64,000 nt of DNA, from contig JACBWW010000007.1 of NCBI GenBank assembly GCA_020086605.1, positions 18,420,483-18,484,482 of the forward strand, read 5' to 3'. This stretch comes from Lanius collurio (Eukaryota > Chordata > Aves > Passeriformes > Laniidae). Every line of letters starts with the position of its first letter. Positions within the stretch are counted from its first letter, which is position 1. Positions 56,301-61,737 of the stretch are shown piece by piece. Below the pieces are notes generated by a model that saw only the letters and a program-made list of their open reading frames with translations, was not told the origin of the DNA and did no database searches. Made by a program: the position numbers and the translations under genes.

Positions 56301-59300
56301 AGCAAACGGTAAAAAGCCACAAAATAAGCAGAAACATTGCACAGTGAGATCAACCACAAACCCTATGCTCTGCCACTATGGCTTTTCAGCAGAGGAAATG
56401 AGCACAAACATGGTGAGAACAGTTCCAAACTGATCATCTACAGCAACAAAACCAAACCAGGAATTTCCTGGATTTAGCCACTAGCTCAATTTCCTTTCTT
56501 CTTGCATTTCTCTGCTCCAGCTTTGTAGAGTACAACTCATATCACCAAAGTGATAGAAATACTGAAAACTCTGATTACTTCAGGGATCCTCCAGCTAGTC
56601 CCACCAACCGCTGCATCTGCAAAATTGAGTGGGCTGTGAACAGCAAAACAGCAACTTGAATTGGTGGCCTAGGGCAAGAACTTGCACAGGCTCTGCTACC
56701 AGAGAAAACACATTACACCACACCTAAGAAAGCCACAGAAAAAGCAGCTTTTGTTAGGGATCTGAACCCTCCTTGCAAACCTTCAGTGAATAAAAGCACA
56801 TTTTATCACAATTTCCATGAGGCATGCAACCCTGATTTCAGCTGTACTATAAAACAATGGCCCATAACACTATTACCCAAAGGCCAGTTGAAGGATCAAC
56901 CTTGAAATAAAACAGAAAACAGGAACAACTACCACTGCTGCCAACATTAGAAGTATCACCTTCACAGAGGTTTCAATAATCTTCATCACCCCTAAACTCA
57001 GAGAGAAAATGAGATTTTTGCCTTTGAAAAAGCAAGTCCTCATACCAAAGAGAAAAACATAAATCCAGGAAGATACTATCTATGTAGACAACAAGCAGCA
57101 CTAAATTAGGAAAAAATAGTTAGAAGTTCACAAGAAGTTGCACGTATTTTGAAAGATCATATGAAAAGCTGCAAAAACAAACTCACAGTCTAAAAATATA
57201 GAAGTGAAAGAGAGGAAAGTTACTTTACTACACTATAATTTACTTACAAAACTCATTAAAAAAAAGGGAAAAGGAAAGGGGGAGAAAAATATCACACCAC
57301 AGCATGTTTCATTCTTCCAGAACTTACCAAACTCCGATATTGTCCCTGAAAGAGTTTTGAAGTTCTACTTTGTAAAGACTGGGATCCCAGAGAATCAAAG
57401 GATTTTATCCGATGAGATGAGGGACGTGCACATACAGAGTCACTGCCCAGCCCTATGTCTGTATGAGGGTGGGGAAAAATAAAAAGTAAATATTAGAATT
57501 CAAAAAATCTGCTTCTGTAACTTCGGCTTACCTCTGTAAAATTCACATGCTTAATGCAGATTTGATGTATCTGCAGTTACTCAGTAGTTCAAGATTTTAA
57601 AAATTATAGGCAATAAATAATCTAAAACCCTGAGACATTGACAATTTCTTCCCCACAAAGACAAGAAAACAACTTGGCCTGTTTAGAGAGAGAAGGGTTA
57701 GGGTTGTATTTCTCTATTCCTACTCACTACCACTCTATTTAGAGGTAATTAACCAGTACCATTTTAGCTAGGAGCCAAGAATTTTGAATGCATTAAACTT
57801 GCTTGAAGTAAAGCCAGCCACATCTGTTTCTTAGCTCTTCCCACAGCCCCCCATCTCCTTCTCAATTAAAACATTCCTTCCACTGTCTTTTTTCCTACAT
57901 TCCTTTGTCTCATCCCCTTTTTTTTGCCAACTAAGCTATTTTTTCGTCTTTGGAAGGAGGACTAGGAGTAGAAGAAAGGAACATGCTGCTTCTCACAAGT
58001 AAACAACACTCTCCCAAAATGTCTCCCTTCTTCCACTTGTCTCTCCTCTGGGAAGCACACCCATGTGATATGTTCATGTGAAGGGTTAGGTGCCATCAGG
58101 GGCTGCTGGGGTCCCTTGTGTGCTGGGAGGTGCTGAGGGAGCAGCAGGCAGGGCTCATCCCACCATCCCAGCCAGGGCTGGGGCAGCTGGGACACCAGGC
58201 CAGCCCCAGTCCTGGGCACTGAGCTGGCACCTCCCCAGGATGGGATGTTGCTGGCCAACAGCAGGGTGCATCCAGTGGATTAGCAAGCCACAGCCAGCCA
58301 GGGGCTGCACCAAAAGCAACTCCCAAGAGCCAGGTTCAGTGCTGGCTGCAGCCTCCCACAGCCCTGCTGGGAACCTCTCCCCTCGTTACAGCGGGTTGCT
58401 CCTGGCTGCACCAGTGTCCCCCACTCTCACAGCCAAAGCCCCAGGAGTGGGATGCTCCCAGGACCCTTACACAGGGCAGCAGACAAATCTTGTTCCTTTG
58501 CACGAGCATGGCAAGGTATTCCTTTGTTTCATGTTTTCCATATATAAGGAAACTACTCAGTGAACATCAGATCTTAAGAAGTCCTGAAAGCCATACAGTA
58601 TTTTCTGTTCCAAACCTAGAAGTCTCCACCAGACTACACAAGCCTCTCTGCTGCTTTCCTGGTCTTCACATCTGTTACTCTCTTTCCTCATAGATTGCTT
58701 TTCTTCCAAAGCTTGAACTCCACACTAAGGTACGCACACAACTGTAGTCTTCTAACAGTTACTTTCAGACTGAAGTAGACCATGATTATGCAAATTTAAA
58801 TTATTTTTTGTCCAAAGGAAATAACATATACAGGTTGAGATCCAGGGACACCAGTGAATAAGGTGTATACCTCCTGTTCTACAACAAACCTGAACAGACA
58901 ACTCAATTCATCTGAACTGGAAAGTCTTTAAACTTCAGCACAGCATCCAACAGCAGCAGAGATGCAGGAGGAGGGAAAGGGACAGACAGAACAGAAATGT
59001 TGACAAAGGATGCTCCAAGTCTGCAGCGACTGAGTGGAAAACACTTTCCCTGGTGCATCTTTTTAAATGACTCACTGATATCCTTCAAATATCACCATTC
59101 TTCAAAAAAACCCCTATAAATCTACACCCCCTAGTTAAATAGGGCAACATTAGAAATATATGTATTATTTTATATGAATAGTATTCTTACATATTAAAGT
59201 AATAAAAGACACTTTGTGAAACTACTTTCCTAAAAGTATTTAAAGGCCGTGGTATTCAGAAAAACACTGGTGGTGATAGTCCATTACAAAAAGGTCATAC

Positions 59301-61737
59301 ATGACAAGTTTTCATAGACTACCAGGAAAGAAATGGGACTGGATTATGGGCTTAGTTTGTAAATCATGACTATATGGCTAACTCCAATGCTCCCAGAAAC
59401 CGCTAAATTGCCATAATCATCATTACCTAATAGAGCTTAAGGATTAAAAGTAACCTAAAACATCTCCATGTCCAGCTTGCTATGTTTCCTGCTAAGTGCA
59501 GTCAAGTTCAAGGACAGACAGTCACCAAATCCAGAATTATACCTTGATACAGCTTGCCTAGAAAAACACGATCAGGTGGGCTTATAACAGTGTGTTGCAG
59601 CTTCTGGGCAACTCTAAAACACTAGATAGAATTTAAGTGTGGACTGATTCCTAAAATTTTCTAATTTCACAGTAGCAGAGCTAATACACCAACACAAGAG
59701 CACCTCTTTAGGCTTAAATTAGAAACTGCATGTGTCTGAGGTGAAAACATAATTATTACAAACAAGCCACATGCAAATTGAAGTATTTTTACTGTTAATA
59801 TCTGAATACTTTCAAATCAATCCAAAACACTGATACTTTTAAAAGGCTTGCAGATTCCATGTATCCATTAAAGTTTTTATTAAAATACCTAATAAACACA
59901 TTCAATGAATTTCTCAATGGTTTTATTATAAAAAAAAAAATTAACTCTGCTATTAAAAGCTCAAGAATCTTGAATGGCAACAGAATGTGCATGTTTAACA
60001 AATATTAATTTGGTAATTTCTTCACAAGCTTCTTTCTTCCATCCATTTTAAGATTTCCAGTCTTTGTAAAACCCTTTCTCCCTTGTACTAATATCTCACC
60101 TTTCCTATACCAGTTCCTCTCCCCTCATCTGTCTACAAACAGCAAACTGTTTCCTTGATCCCACCACTCCAGAGATTAATACTTTGATGGACTGAAAACC
60201 CACAGAAGTCTTTCATCAGTAATCATGCCCATTACTCACATTCCTCATATTGTAGGAAGGCCTATCTCAGAAGAACCTCTGTATGCCTGAAATTCTTGCA
60301 GATCCACATGAAGAGCTGGAGTCTAAAACACCTGCTACACAATTGCCCACTTAGTGAAAATTGTTTGGAAGAACAAGGTTTATGCTTGCTCCTGGGAATG
60401 AGACACCACAGCTTGCATGTGGTTTCGATTTTTGGTTTCCATACCACCACATGCCCCCACCGTGAAAGGGATCAGCCCCAACTCCTTTCTAACCAGCTGT
60501 AGTTGTGGCTTTTTGATGTGGGCAATCATCCACAGACATCTGGACAGAACAGCCACACTTTTTCTCCACTTTAACAACAGCAAAGGCACTGATGGCCAGT
60601 GTACATACAGCAGTTTTAAAGATGTAATGCTCTGGTTTGTATTCGCAGTTACACTTGAGGTGAGAGGCAGTATCTCCAGCTGGTCAAAACAGCTTGAAAG
60701 AAGTCAATGGTATTACAGCATGCCCATTCATAGAAACCAAGAATTTGGTTGCAAAACTTAATCTTAAGGGGTGTTTTCTAATGCAAGGAAAAAAACAAGC
60801 CACCAAAACCACAAAACCTCTCTTGAAACAGACCAGAGAAGTCTTACAAACATGACAAGATATTTATCTTATTAGTATTAAATGAAGCAGCATTTATCTA
60901 TCACTGACTTTTCCATCACCTTCCTTTTCTTCCTCACACAAAAACTTACACATATGGTTCAATTTTAGACTCTCTCAAACTTTGACCTGATGACCAGTAC
61001 TGAAACCTGCTGCTGATGGTGGAACAGGAAGAAACCAAAAGGAGCAATGTTAACATTTCCTGACTGTCCCAGGGTCCACCTGGCATAATTTAGCACAGCC
61101 TCACCCTACAATGAGGGATGGACACCTCTCAACCTGTGTGTTATTTCTACAGCTCTCTCCCCTCCCACCAAAGAACTTGAGGAAAGTGGTTCATGACTTC
61201 TAGCTGCTAAATGAATGAAATATGTGCCTTAACAGATCAAAGATGTTGGATATCCTTTTGTTACTGGCAAGAAAGGATAGTGCTGGGAAATGGAGACTGA
61301 GGGAGCAATAATTTTGACAAAGCTGTTCAAATAGGAGAATAACAGAATGGAGCAAAAGTCAACTTTACTATTTCAAACTTGGAGGAAAAAAAAAGAAAAA
61401 ACAACCAAAAAAGAAGGCTCTTTTTCTAAATTGCTTGCCAGGCTAAAGGCTTAGCCTTAGCTCCACCACAAAACTTCCTTCTGCAGAAGACATGACTAGA
61501 GAACCCAGAGCCACTGCAAAGTTTTAGAAACACGAACTCCAGCAAAAGCTCTTTTAAAATGCTGCACAAGTTCATCATGGATACAGCAACAGGTACACTG
61601 ATACAAACTGAACGTAGTTGTAACCCAGCACAAGACAGAGCAGTCTACTTACCTGCAGTCACCTTATTTAAAGCCACAAGAGAGCTGAGAACTTTGCTGA
61701 AATTCTGTCCCTGATACAGGTCATTTGCATCAAAAGT
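3928..61737 (-). CDS. ARHGEF7: ARHGEF7 (beta-PIX/Cool-1) Rho guanine nucleotide exchange factor, 17 exons, 5'-partial
   Basis: Join on the minus strand: 61737-61653, 57458-57328, 54909-54708, 45836-45748, 39223-39129, 38849-38754, 31237-31115, 20951-20813, 19923-19864, 18720-18574, 16707-16621, 13834-13756, 12416-12277, 11634-11410, 10370-10277, 7398-7309, 4142-3928. The sum is 2097 nt with no internal stop; every intron is GT-AG and every phase matches. Encoded order: end of the CH region (about residues 1-40), SH3 (about 79-138), DH (about 164-343), PH (about 365-470), Pro/His-rich and Lys-rich linkers, then a Ser/Asp-rich tail. Known family role: a cytosolic exchange factor for Rac1/Cdc42 whose SH3 binds PAK kinases and whose usual C-terminus binds GIT1/2, acting at focal adhesions and synapses. 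SH3 and linker residues match beta-PIX rather than alpha-PIX (ARHGEF6). The first CH exons are off the window. Identification is from remembered family sequence, not a search. Confidence 0.97.
3964..3966 (-). promoter_or_regulatory. ARHGEF7: Internal 5' splice site within exon q
   Basis: Minus strand reads CATCTC|GTAAGAGC, with the exon's last base at 3966 and GT at 3965-3964. GTAAGAG is a strong donor. It leaves phase 1, equal to the phase at the end of exon p, and the 177 nt from 4142 to 3966 are exactly 59 codons. It is the probable switch between the coiled-coil (GIT-binding) and the short C-terminus. Confidence 0.8.
4143..7308. other. Intron between exons p and q
   Basis: 3166 bp, GT-AG. 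AT-rich. Nothing else recognised. Confidence 0.65.
7309..7398 (-). CDS. ARHGEF7: ARHGEF7 exon p: conserved helix before the alternative C-termini
   Basis: 90 nt; acceptor AATTCTAG, donor GTAAGT. It encodes [18 protein letters not shown] then [12 protein letters not shown] plus one base. It is an amphipathic, conserved segment shared by all beta-PIX C-terminal variants. It ends in phase 1, the same phase as the internal donor of exon q, so exon q can be included or skipped without changing frame. No open frame over 60 codons marks this exon; it was found by reading the reverse complement. Confidence 0.95.
7399..10276. other. Intron between exons o and p
   Basis: 2878 bp, GT-AG. A short GT run at about 7866-7877. 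No gene: the open frames at 8003-8671 overlap on both strands and resemble no protein. Confidence 0.65.
10277..10370 (-). CDS. ARHGEF7: ARHGEF7 exon o: basic linker
   Basis: 94 nt; acceptor TATACAG, donor GTAAGAG. It encodes [18 protein letters not shown] then [13 protein letters not shown] plus one base of Ser. It is strongly basic ([13 protein letters not shown]), followed by an RKPSDEE site of the kind used by basophilic kinases. Leu stands in FALRK where I recall Ser in mammals. Confidence 0.95.
10371..11409. other. Intron between exons n and o
   Basis: 1039 bp, GT-AG. Contains an A-rich low-complexity patch (about 10842-10905). Nothing else recognised. Confidence 0.7.
11410..11634 (-). 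CDS. ARHGEF7: ARHGEF7 exon n: proline/histidine-rich linker
   Basis: 225 nt, phase 0 at both ends, so a possible cassette; acceptor TTGACAG, donor GTGAGT. It encodes 75 residues rich in Pro, His, Thr and Ser, from [17 protein letters not shown] through [15 protein letters not shown] to [18 protein letters not shown]. It is low-complexity and disordered, with PxxP-type motifs ([17 protein letters not shown]) suited to SH3 ligands. It is well conserved with the mammalian exon. Confidence 0.96.
11635..12276. other. Intron between exons m and n
   Basis: 642 bp, GT-AG. Nothing else recognised. Confidence 0.7.
12277..12416 (-). CDS. ARHGEF7: ARHGEF7 exon m: PH C-terminal helix and linker
   Basis: 140 nt; acceptor CACCTAG, donor GTAAGA. 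It encodes [20 protein letters not shown] then [15 protein letters not shown] and [12 protein letters not shown]. The Trp in DLHEWVDHL is the invariant tryptophan of the PH-domain C-terminal helix. Gly-Asn opens the exon where mammals, as I recall them, have Gly-Ser. Confidence 0.96.
12715..12758. repeat. 17-bp perfect inverted repeat
   Basis: ATCTTCCCCAGTAAAGC (12715-12731), ten bases, then GCTTTACTGGGGAAGAT (12742-12758). Stable hairpin on either strand within the l-m intron. Confidence 0.95.
13490..13735 (-). mobile_element. CR1 LINE 3' fragment
   Basis: On the plus strand it reads ATCACGGGATGGCTGAG, AAGGGACTTCTGCAAGTCCC, then AGTGCTTGGTCACCCTCACA and TTTTTTCCTCTGTCC. This is the complement-sense pattern of the avian CR1 3' end (ATCATAGAATGG..GGAAGGGACC..AGTGTCTCACCACCCTCA..TTTCTTCC), so the element points to the minus strand, the same direction as ARHGEF7. 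It ends about 20 bp from exon l. Confidence 0.85.
13756..13834 (-). CDS. ARHGEF7: ARHGEF7 exon l: PH domain
   Basis: 79 nt; acceptor TTTTAAG, donor GTATTACC. It encodes [18 protein letters not shown] then HKNAFEIS plus one base. These are PH strands 4-6; the FEIS strand is followed by the MIERILVSC strand in the next exon. A CR1 repeat lies just downstream in the intron. Confidence 0.95.
13835..16620. other. Intron between exons k and l
   Basis: 2786 bp, GT-AG. No gene. The 15120-16130 part is less AT-rich and may be an old, unplaced dispersed repeat, but no ends or target duplication were found. Confidence 0.5.
16621..16707 (-). CDS. ARHGEF7: ARHGEF7 exon k: PH domain strands 2-4
   Basis: 87 nt, phase 0 at both ends; acceptor TAACAAG, donor GTAAGGTA. 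It encodes [17 protein letters not shown] and then [12 protein letters not shown]. The [13 protein letters not shown] stretch is the hydrophobic beta-hairpin typical of PH domains following a DH domain. Confidence 0.96.
16708..18573. other. Intron between exons j and k
   Basis: 1866 bp, GT-AG. AT-rich, with A runs near 16860-16890. Nothing else recognised. Confidence 0.65.
18574..18720 (-). CDS. ARHGEF7: ARHGEF7 exon j: end of DH and start of PH domain
   Basis: 147 nt, phase 0 at both ends; acceptor GTGTTAG, donor GTAATG. It encodes [17 protein letters not shown] then [17 protein letters not shown] and [15 protein letters not shown]. The first part is the last long DH helix; GNVIYMSQV is the first PH strand. 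Differences from remembered mammalian sequence include Cys for Asn before WEG, and Ile for Thr in NVIYM. Confidence 0.96.
18721..19863. other. Intron between exons i and j
   Basis: 1143 bp, GT-AG. No other feature seen; the open frame at 19436-19738 (+) carries no known protein. Confidence 0.7.
19864..19923 (-). CDS. ARHGEF7: ARHGEF7 exon i: DH domain, 20 codons
   Basis: 60 nt, phase 0 at both ends; acceptor TTTTTAG, donor GTAAGAG. It encodes [20 protein letters not shown]. Because it is symmetrical its skipping would keep frame but would delete part of a DH helix. Confidence 0.95.
19924..20812. other. Intron between exons h and i
   Basis: 889 bp, GT-AG. No other feature seen. Confidence 0.7.
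20813..20951 (-). CDS. ARHGEF7: ARHGEF7 exon h: DH domain core (CR3)
   Basis: 139 nt; acceptor TACACAG, donor GTATATC. It starts [17 protein letters not shown] and includes [14 protein letters not shown] and [15 protein letters not shown]. The [13 protein letters not shown] segment is the conserved region 3 helix of Dbl-homology domains, which carries key contacts to Rac/Cdc42. Base composition is clearly richer in G and C than the surrounding intron. Confidence 0.97.
21253..21293. repeat. 15-bp perfect inverted repeat, 11-base loop
   Basis: CAATTACAGAATAAA (21253-21267) and TTTATTCTGTAATTG (21279-21293). The loop repeats TTTATTCTG once more, which suggests a local duplication with inversion. 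Confidence 0.9.
22122..22165 (+). mobile_element. CR1 LINE 3' region, left part of an interrupted copy
   Basis: GGTTTAGTGGTGGCCTTAGCAG matches the near-3' segment of avian CR1 elements (consensus ...TGGTTTAGTGGTGGACTTGGCAGTG...). The copy stops at the LTR start (22166) and resumes at about 22962. Confidence 0.7.
22166..22957 (+). mobile_element. Solo LTR inserted into a CR1 element
   Basis: 792 bp with matching terminal inverted heptamers, TGTTATA at the start and TATAACA at the end. Inside are a TATA box (TATAAAA, 22723-22729) and an AATAAA (22876-22881), in the U3-R-U5 order and on the plus strand. Flanks GCAG / GTAG are consistent with an imperfect 4-bp target duplication. Removing it rejoins CR1 sequence (GCAG + TATTGGGTTAACAG). 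The start shares TGTTATAxATAAG with the LTR at 35010, suggesting related families. Confidence 0.82.
22962..23030 (+). mobile_element. CR1 LINE 3' end, right part of the interrupted copy
   Basis: TATTGGGTTAACAGCTGGATT, then AAAGTCTTTTTCAACCTAAATGA, and a decayed ATTCTATG-type terminal repeat (GTTCTATGAA). This is the usual 3' end of avian CR1, with the upstream part at 22122-22165. Confidence 0.8.
26044..26129 (-). CDS. Candidate alternative first coding exon of ARHGEF7
   Basis: On the minus strand an ATG (26129-26127, A at -3) opens 28 codons plus two bases: [10 protein letters not shown]...[10 protein letters not shown], followed by the donor GT|GTAAGTT. The ORF has an in-frame stop 30 nt upstream and no other ATG between. 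It ends in phase 2, just as exon g does, so splicing to exon h (20951) reads Val-Glu-Glu-Leu-Gly-Glu-Phe-Met without a shift. The product would be 453 residues: no CH, no SH3, and only the later half of DH plus PH and tail. It lies in a local CpG-bearing, G+C-richer stretch of an otherwise AT-rich intron. I cannot confirm a known isoform; this is a prediction from splice logic. Confidence 0.5.
26130..26300 (-). promoter_or_regulatory. Promoter-like stretch upstream of the candidate first exon
   Basis: Unusually G+C-rich for this intron, with CpG dinucleotides here and in the adjoining candidate exon (in GTCGTG, CCCGGG, CTCGGC, ACCGCA, CACGAG). Read on the minus strand it holds TGATGTCA (26250-26243), a CRE/ATF-type octamer, and an AT-rich ATTAAAAG (about 26186-26179) some 50 nt before the ATG that could serve as a weak TATA element. 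A short inverted repeat GTGTCRTGACAC-like sequence sits at the start. Function is inferred. Confidence 0.35.
31115..31237 (-). CDS. ARHGEF7: ARHGEF7 exon g: DH domain
   Basis: 123 nt; acceptor TTTTTAG, donor GTATGTTA. It encodes [19 protein letters not shown] then [19 protein letters not shown] and TEH, plus two bases of Ser. CxNxP-like helices in mid-DH, very conserved (one Ser where mammals have Thr). The exon ends in phase 2, so whatever is joined to the following exon must also end in phase 2; this matters for the candidate alternative first exon at 26044-26129. Confidence 0.96.
31322..31398 (+). mobile_element. Fragment of an avian ERV LTR (5' end)
   Basis: It begins TGTGCTGGGTTTGGCTGGGG and continues GTAGAGGTAATTTTC, CACAGTGGCTGGTAGGGG and TTTTGGATTTGTGC. 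This is the start of an LTR that I know as very common in songbird genomes. The match fades after about 77 bp, so only the 5' part remains or the copy was truncated. It sits 85 bp upstream (transcriptionally) of ARHGEF7 exon g. Identification is from memory. Confidence 0.65.
33364..33419. repeat. 28-bp tandem duplication
   Basis: Unit ATTGTATCCAACAGCTATCA... at 33364-33391 is repeated at 33392-33419, with about three differences (TAT/CAT, and the last two bases). Local slippage duplication in an intron. Confidence 0.9.
35057..35150. repeat. Direct 34-bp repeats in the U3 region of the solo LTR
   Basis: Two identical copies (35057-35090 and 35091-35124) of TTTTGTACTACATTGTAGCT... and a third, partial and diverged copy (35125-35150). 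Direct repeats in U3 often act as enhancers in retroviral LTRs; here that is inference. Confidence 0.9.
35622..35650. repeat. Hairpin in the solo LTR
   Basis: Stem CGGCTCTATCAC (35622-35633) pairs perfectly with GTGATAGAGCCG (35639-35650) around a five-base AGGGA loop. It lies about 75 bp before the LTR's AATAAA, a location where retroviral R regions can fold. Confidence 0.9.
38754..38849 (-). CDS. ARHGEF7: ARHGEF7 exon f: DH domain
   Basis: 96 nt; acceptor GCTCCAG, donor GTAAGTA. It encodes [17 protein letters not shown] then [15 protein letters not shown] plus two bases. It continues the helical DH domain. The segment LTLTNT differs from the mammalian LSSANI that I remember, so this loop between DH helices appears the most diverged coding stretch in the window. 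The intron to exon e is only 279 bp, the shortest here. Confidence 0.94.
39129..39223 (-). CDS. ARHGEF7: ARHGEF7 exon e: DH domain helix 1 (CR1 of DH)
   Basis: 95 nt; acceptor ATTGTAG, donor GTATGTG. It encodes [17 protein letters not shown] then [14 protein letters not shown] plus two bases of Lys. The ETEN-EY-KEL pattern is conserved region 1 of the Dbl-homology domain, which contacts switch 1 of the GTPase. There are small substitutions against mammals from memory (Ala for Ser in EYAKEL; Met and Asn in TMLSNY). Confidence 0.95.
39224..45747. other. Intron between exons d and e
   Basis: 6524 bp, GT-AG. No gene recognised. Notable content: a nearly loopless perfect inverted repeat (44924-44962) and a patch with more CpG than its surroundings (about 41590-41870). 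Otherwise AT-rich sequence. Confidence 0.6.
44924..44962. repeat. Perfect 19-bp inverted repeat with a one-base centre
   Basis: CATTTTATATATCAGTTTT (44924-44942), one T, then its exact reverse complement (44944-44962). Too short for a microRNA precursor; more like a palindrome created by template switching, or a cruciform-prone site. Confidence 0.95.
45748..45836 (-). CDS. ARHGEF7: ARHGEF7 exon d: SH3-DH linker and DH start
   Basis: 89 nt; acceptor TATTTCAG, donor GTGAGTG. It encodes 30 residues, [17 protein letters not shown] then [13 protein letters not shown]. The Ser/Pro/Lys-rich first half is the flexible linker after SH3; the second half leads into helix 1 of the Dbl-homology domain. 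The phase joins exactly to the SH3 exon (Asn-Glu across the junction). Confidence 0.95.
47999..48146. repeat. 74-bp tandem duplication, two copies
   Basis: Copy 1 is 47999-48072 and copy 2 is 48073-48146. Both start TGAAAGGAGAAAC and end CAGATGTCT, equal in length with about nine substitutions and no gap, so an old duplication in an intron. Confidence 0.9.
52281..52300. repeat. (TAAA)5 microsatellite
   Basis: Five perfect TAAA units in an A-rich stretch (52260-52301) of the c-d intron. Simple-sequence repeat. Confidence 0.9.
54708..54909 (-). CDS. ARHGEF7: ARHGEF7 exon c: SH3 domain and start codon of the short isoform
   Basis: 202 nt; acceptor TTACTAG, donor GTGAGTTT. After one Asp codon comes the Met (54906-54904) that begins the well-known short beta-PIX forms: [17 protein letters not shown]. 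The SH3 signature is complete: the ALYDY-equivalent AKFNF, the acidic RT loop (TNEDELSF), the double Trp in [10 protein letters not shown] and the PSNYV end. In this family the domain binds the PxxxPR motif of PAK1-3 and Cbl. Position 78 is Gly and 80 His, where I recall mammals having Ser and Asn. Confidence 0.97.
54910..57327. other. Intron between exons b and c
   Basis: 2418 bp, GT-AG. Contains an AT-rich patch close to exon c (about 55120-55180, TATATTTTATTTATT repeated). The short isoform that starts in exon c needs an upstream promoter or leader exon; I could not identify one here. Confidence 0.55.
57328..57458 (-). CDS. ARHGEF7: ARHGEF7 exon b: CH-SH3 linker
   Basis: 131 nt; acceptor ATACAG, donor GTAAGTTC. 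It encodes 44 residues beginning [17 protein letters not shown] and ending FQGQYRSL. Serine- and arginine-rich, with no folded domain visible. It lies between the CH remnant and the SH3 exon and is used in the long form. On the opposite strand an open frame of 92 codons crosses this exon but is only its shadow. Confidence 0.94.
57459..61652. other. Intron between exons a and b
   Basis: 4194 bp, GT-AG. No gene seen. It holds a sharply G+C-rich, CpG-poor block (about 58085-58490), listed separately. The remainder is AT-rich; open frames of 60-114 codons at 58490-60761 show no recognisable protein and no splice context. Confidence 0.6.
58085..58490. other. G+C-rich, CpG-depleted block of unknown nature
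   Basis: About 400 bp of CCAGCC, GGGCTGG and CAGCAG-rich sequence set in an AT-rich intron. I count only about two CpGs. Both strands show open frames (157 codons on +, 98 on -), as expected from few stop codons in such composition; translations are Pro/Ala/Gly-rich with no domain. It may be an old G+C-rich repeat or a decayed methylated element; not a CpG-island promoter. Confidence 0.45.
61653..61737 (-). CDS. ARHGEF7: ARHGEF7 exon a: C-terminal part of the CH domain region
   Basis: 85 nt; acceptor ...TTTTTTTCAG, donor GTAAGT. It begins [13 protein letters not shown] and ends NKVTA plus one base of the next Asp codon. This is the segment of the long (CH-containing) beta-PIX form that closes the calponin-homology domain. 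The preceding CH exons are not in the remaining 2.3 kb of window and must lie upstream, so long-isoform transcription enters from beyond position 64000. Confidence 0.93.

Noticed and set aside
57204..57482. 92-codon plus-strand frame
   Set aside because: Shadow of ARHGEF7 exon b on the minus strand.
58090..58563. 157-codon open frame on the plus strand, the longest in the window apart from joined exons
   Set aside because: It sits in a G+C-rich block where stops are rare on both strands; Pro/Ala/Gly-rich translation, no domain, no splice or promoter context.
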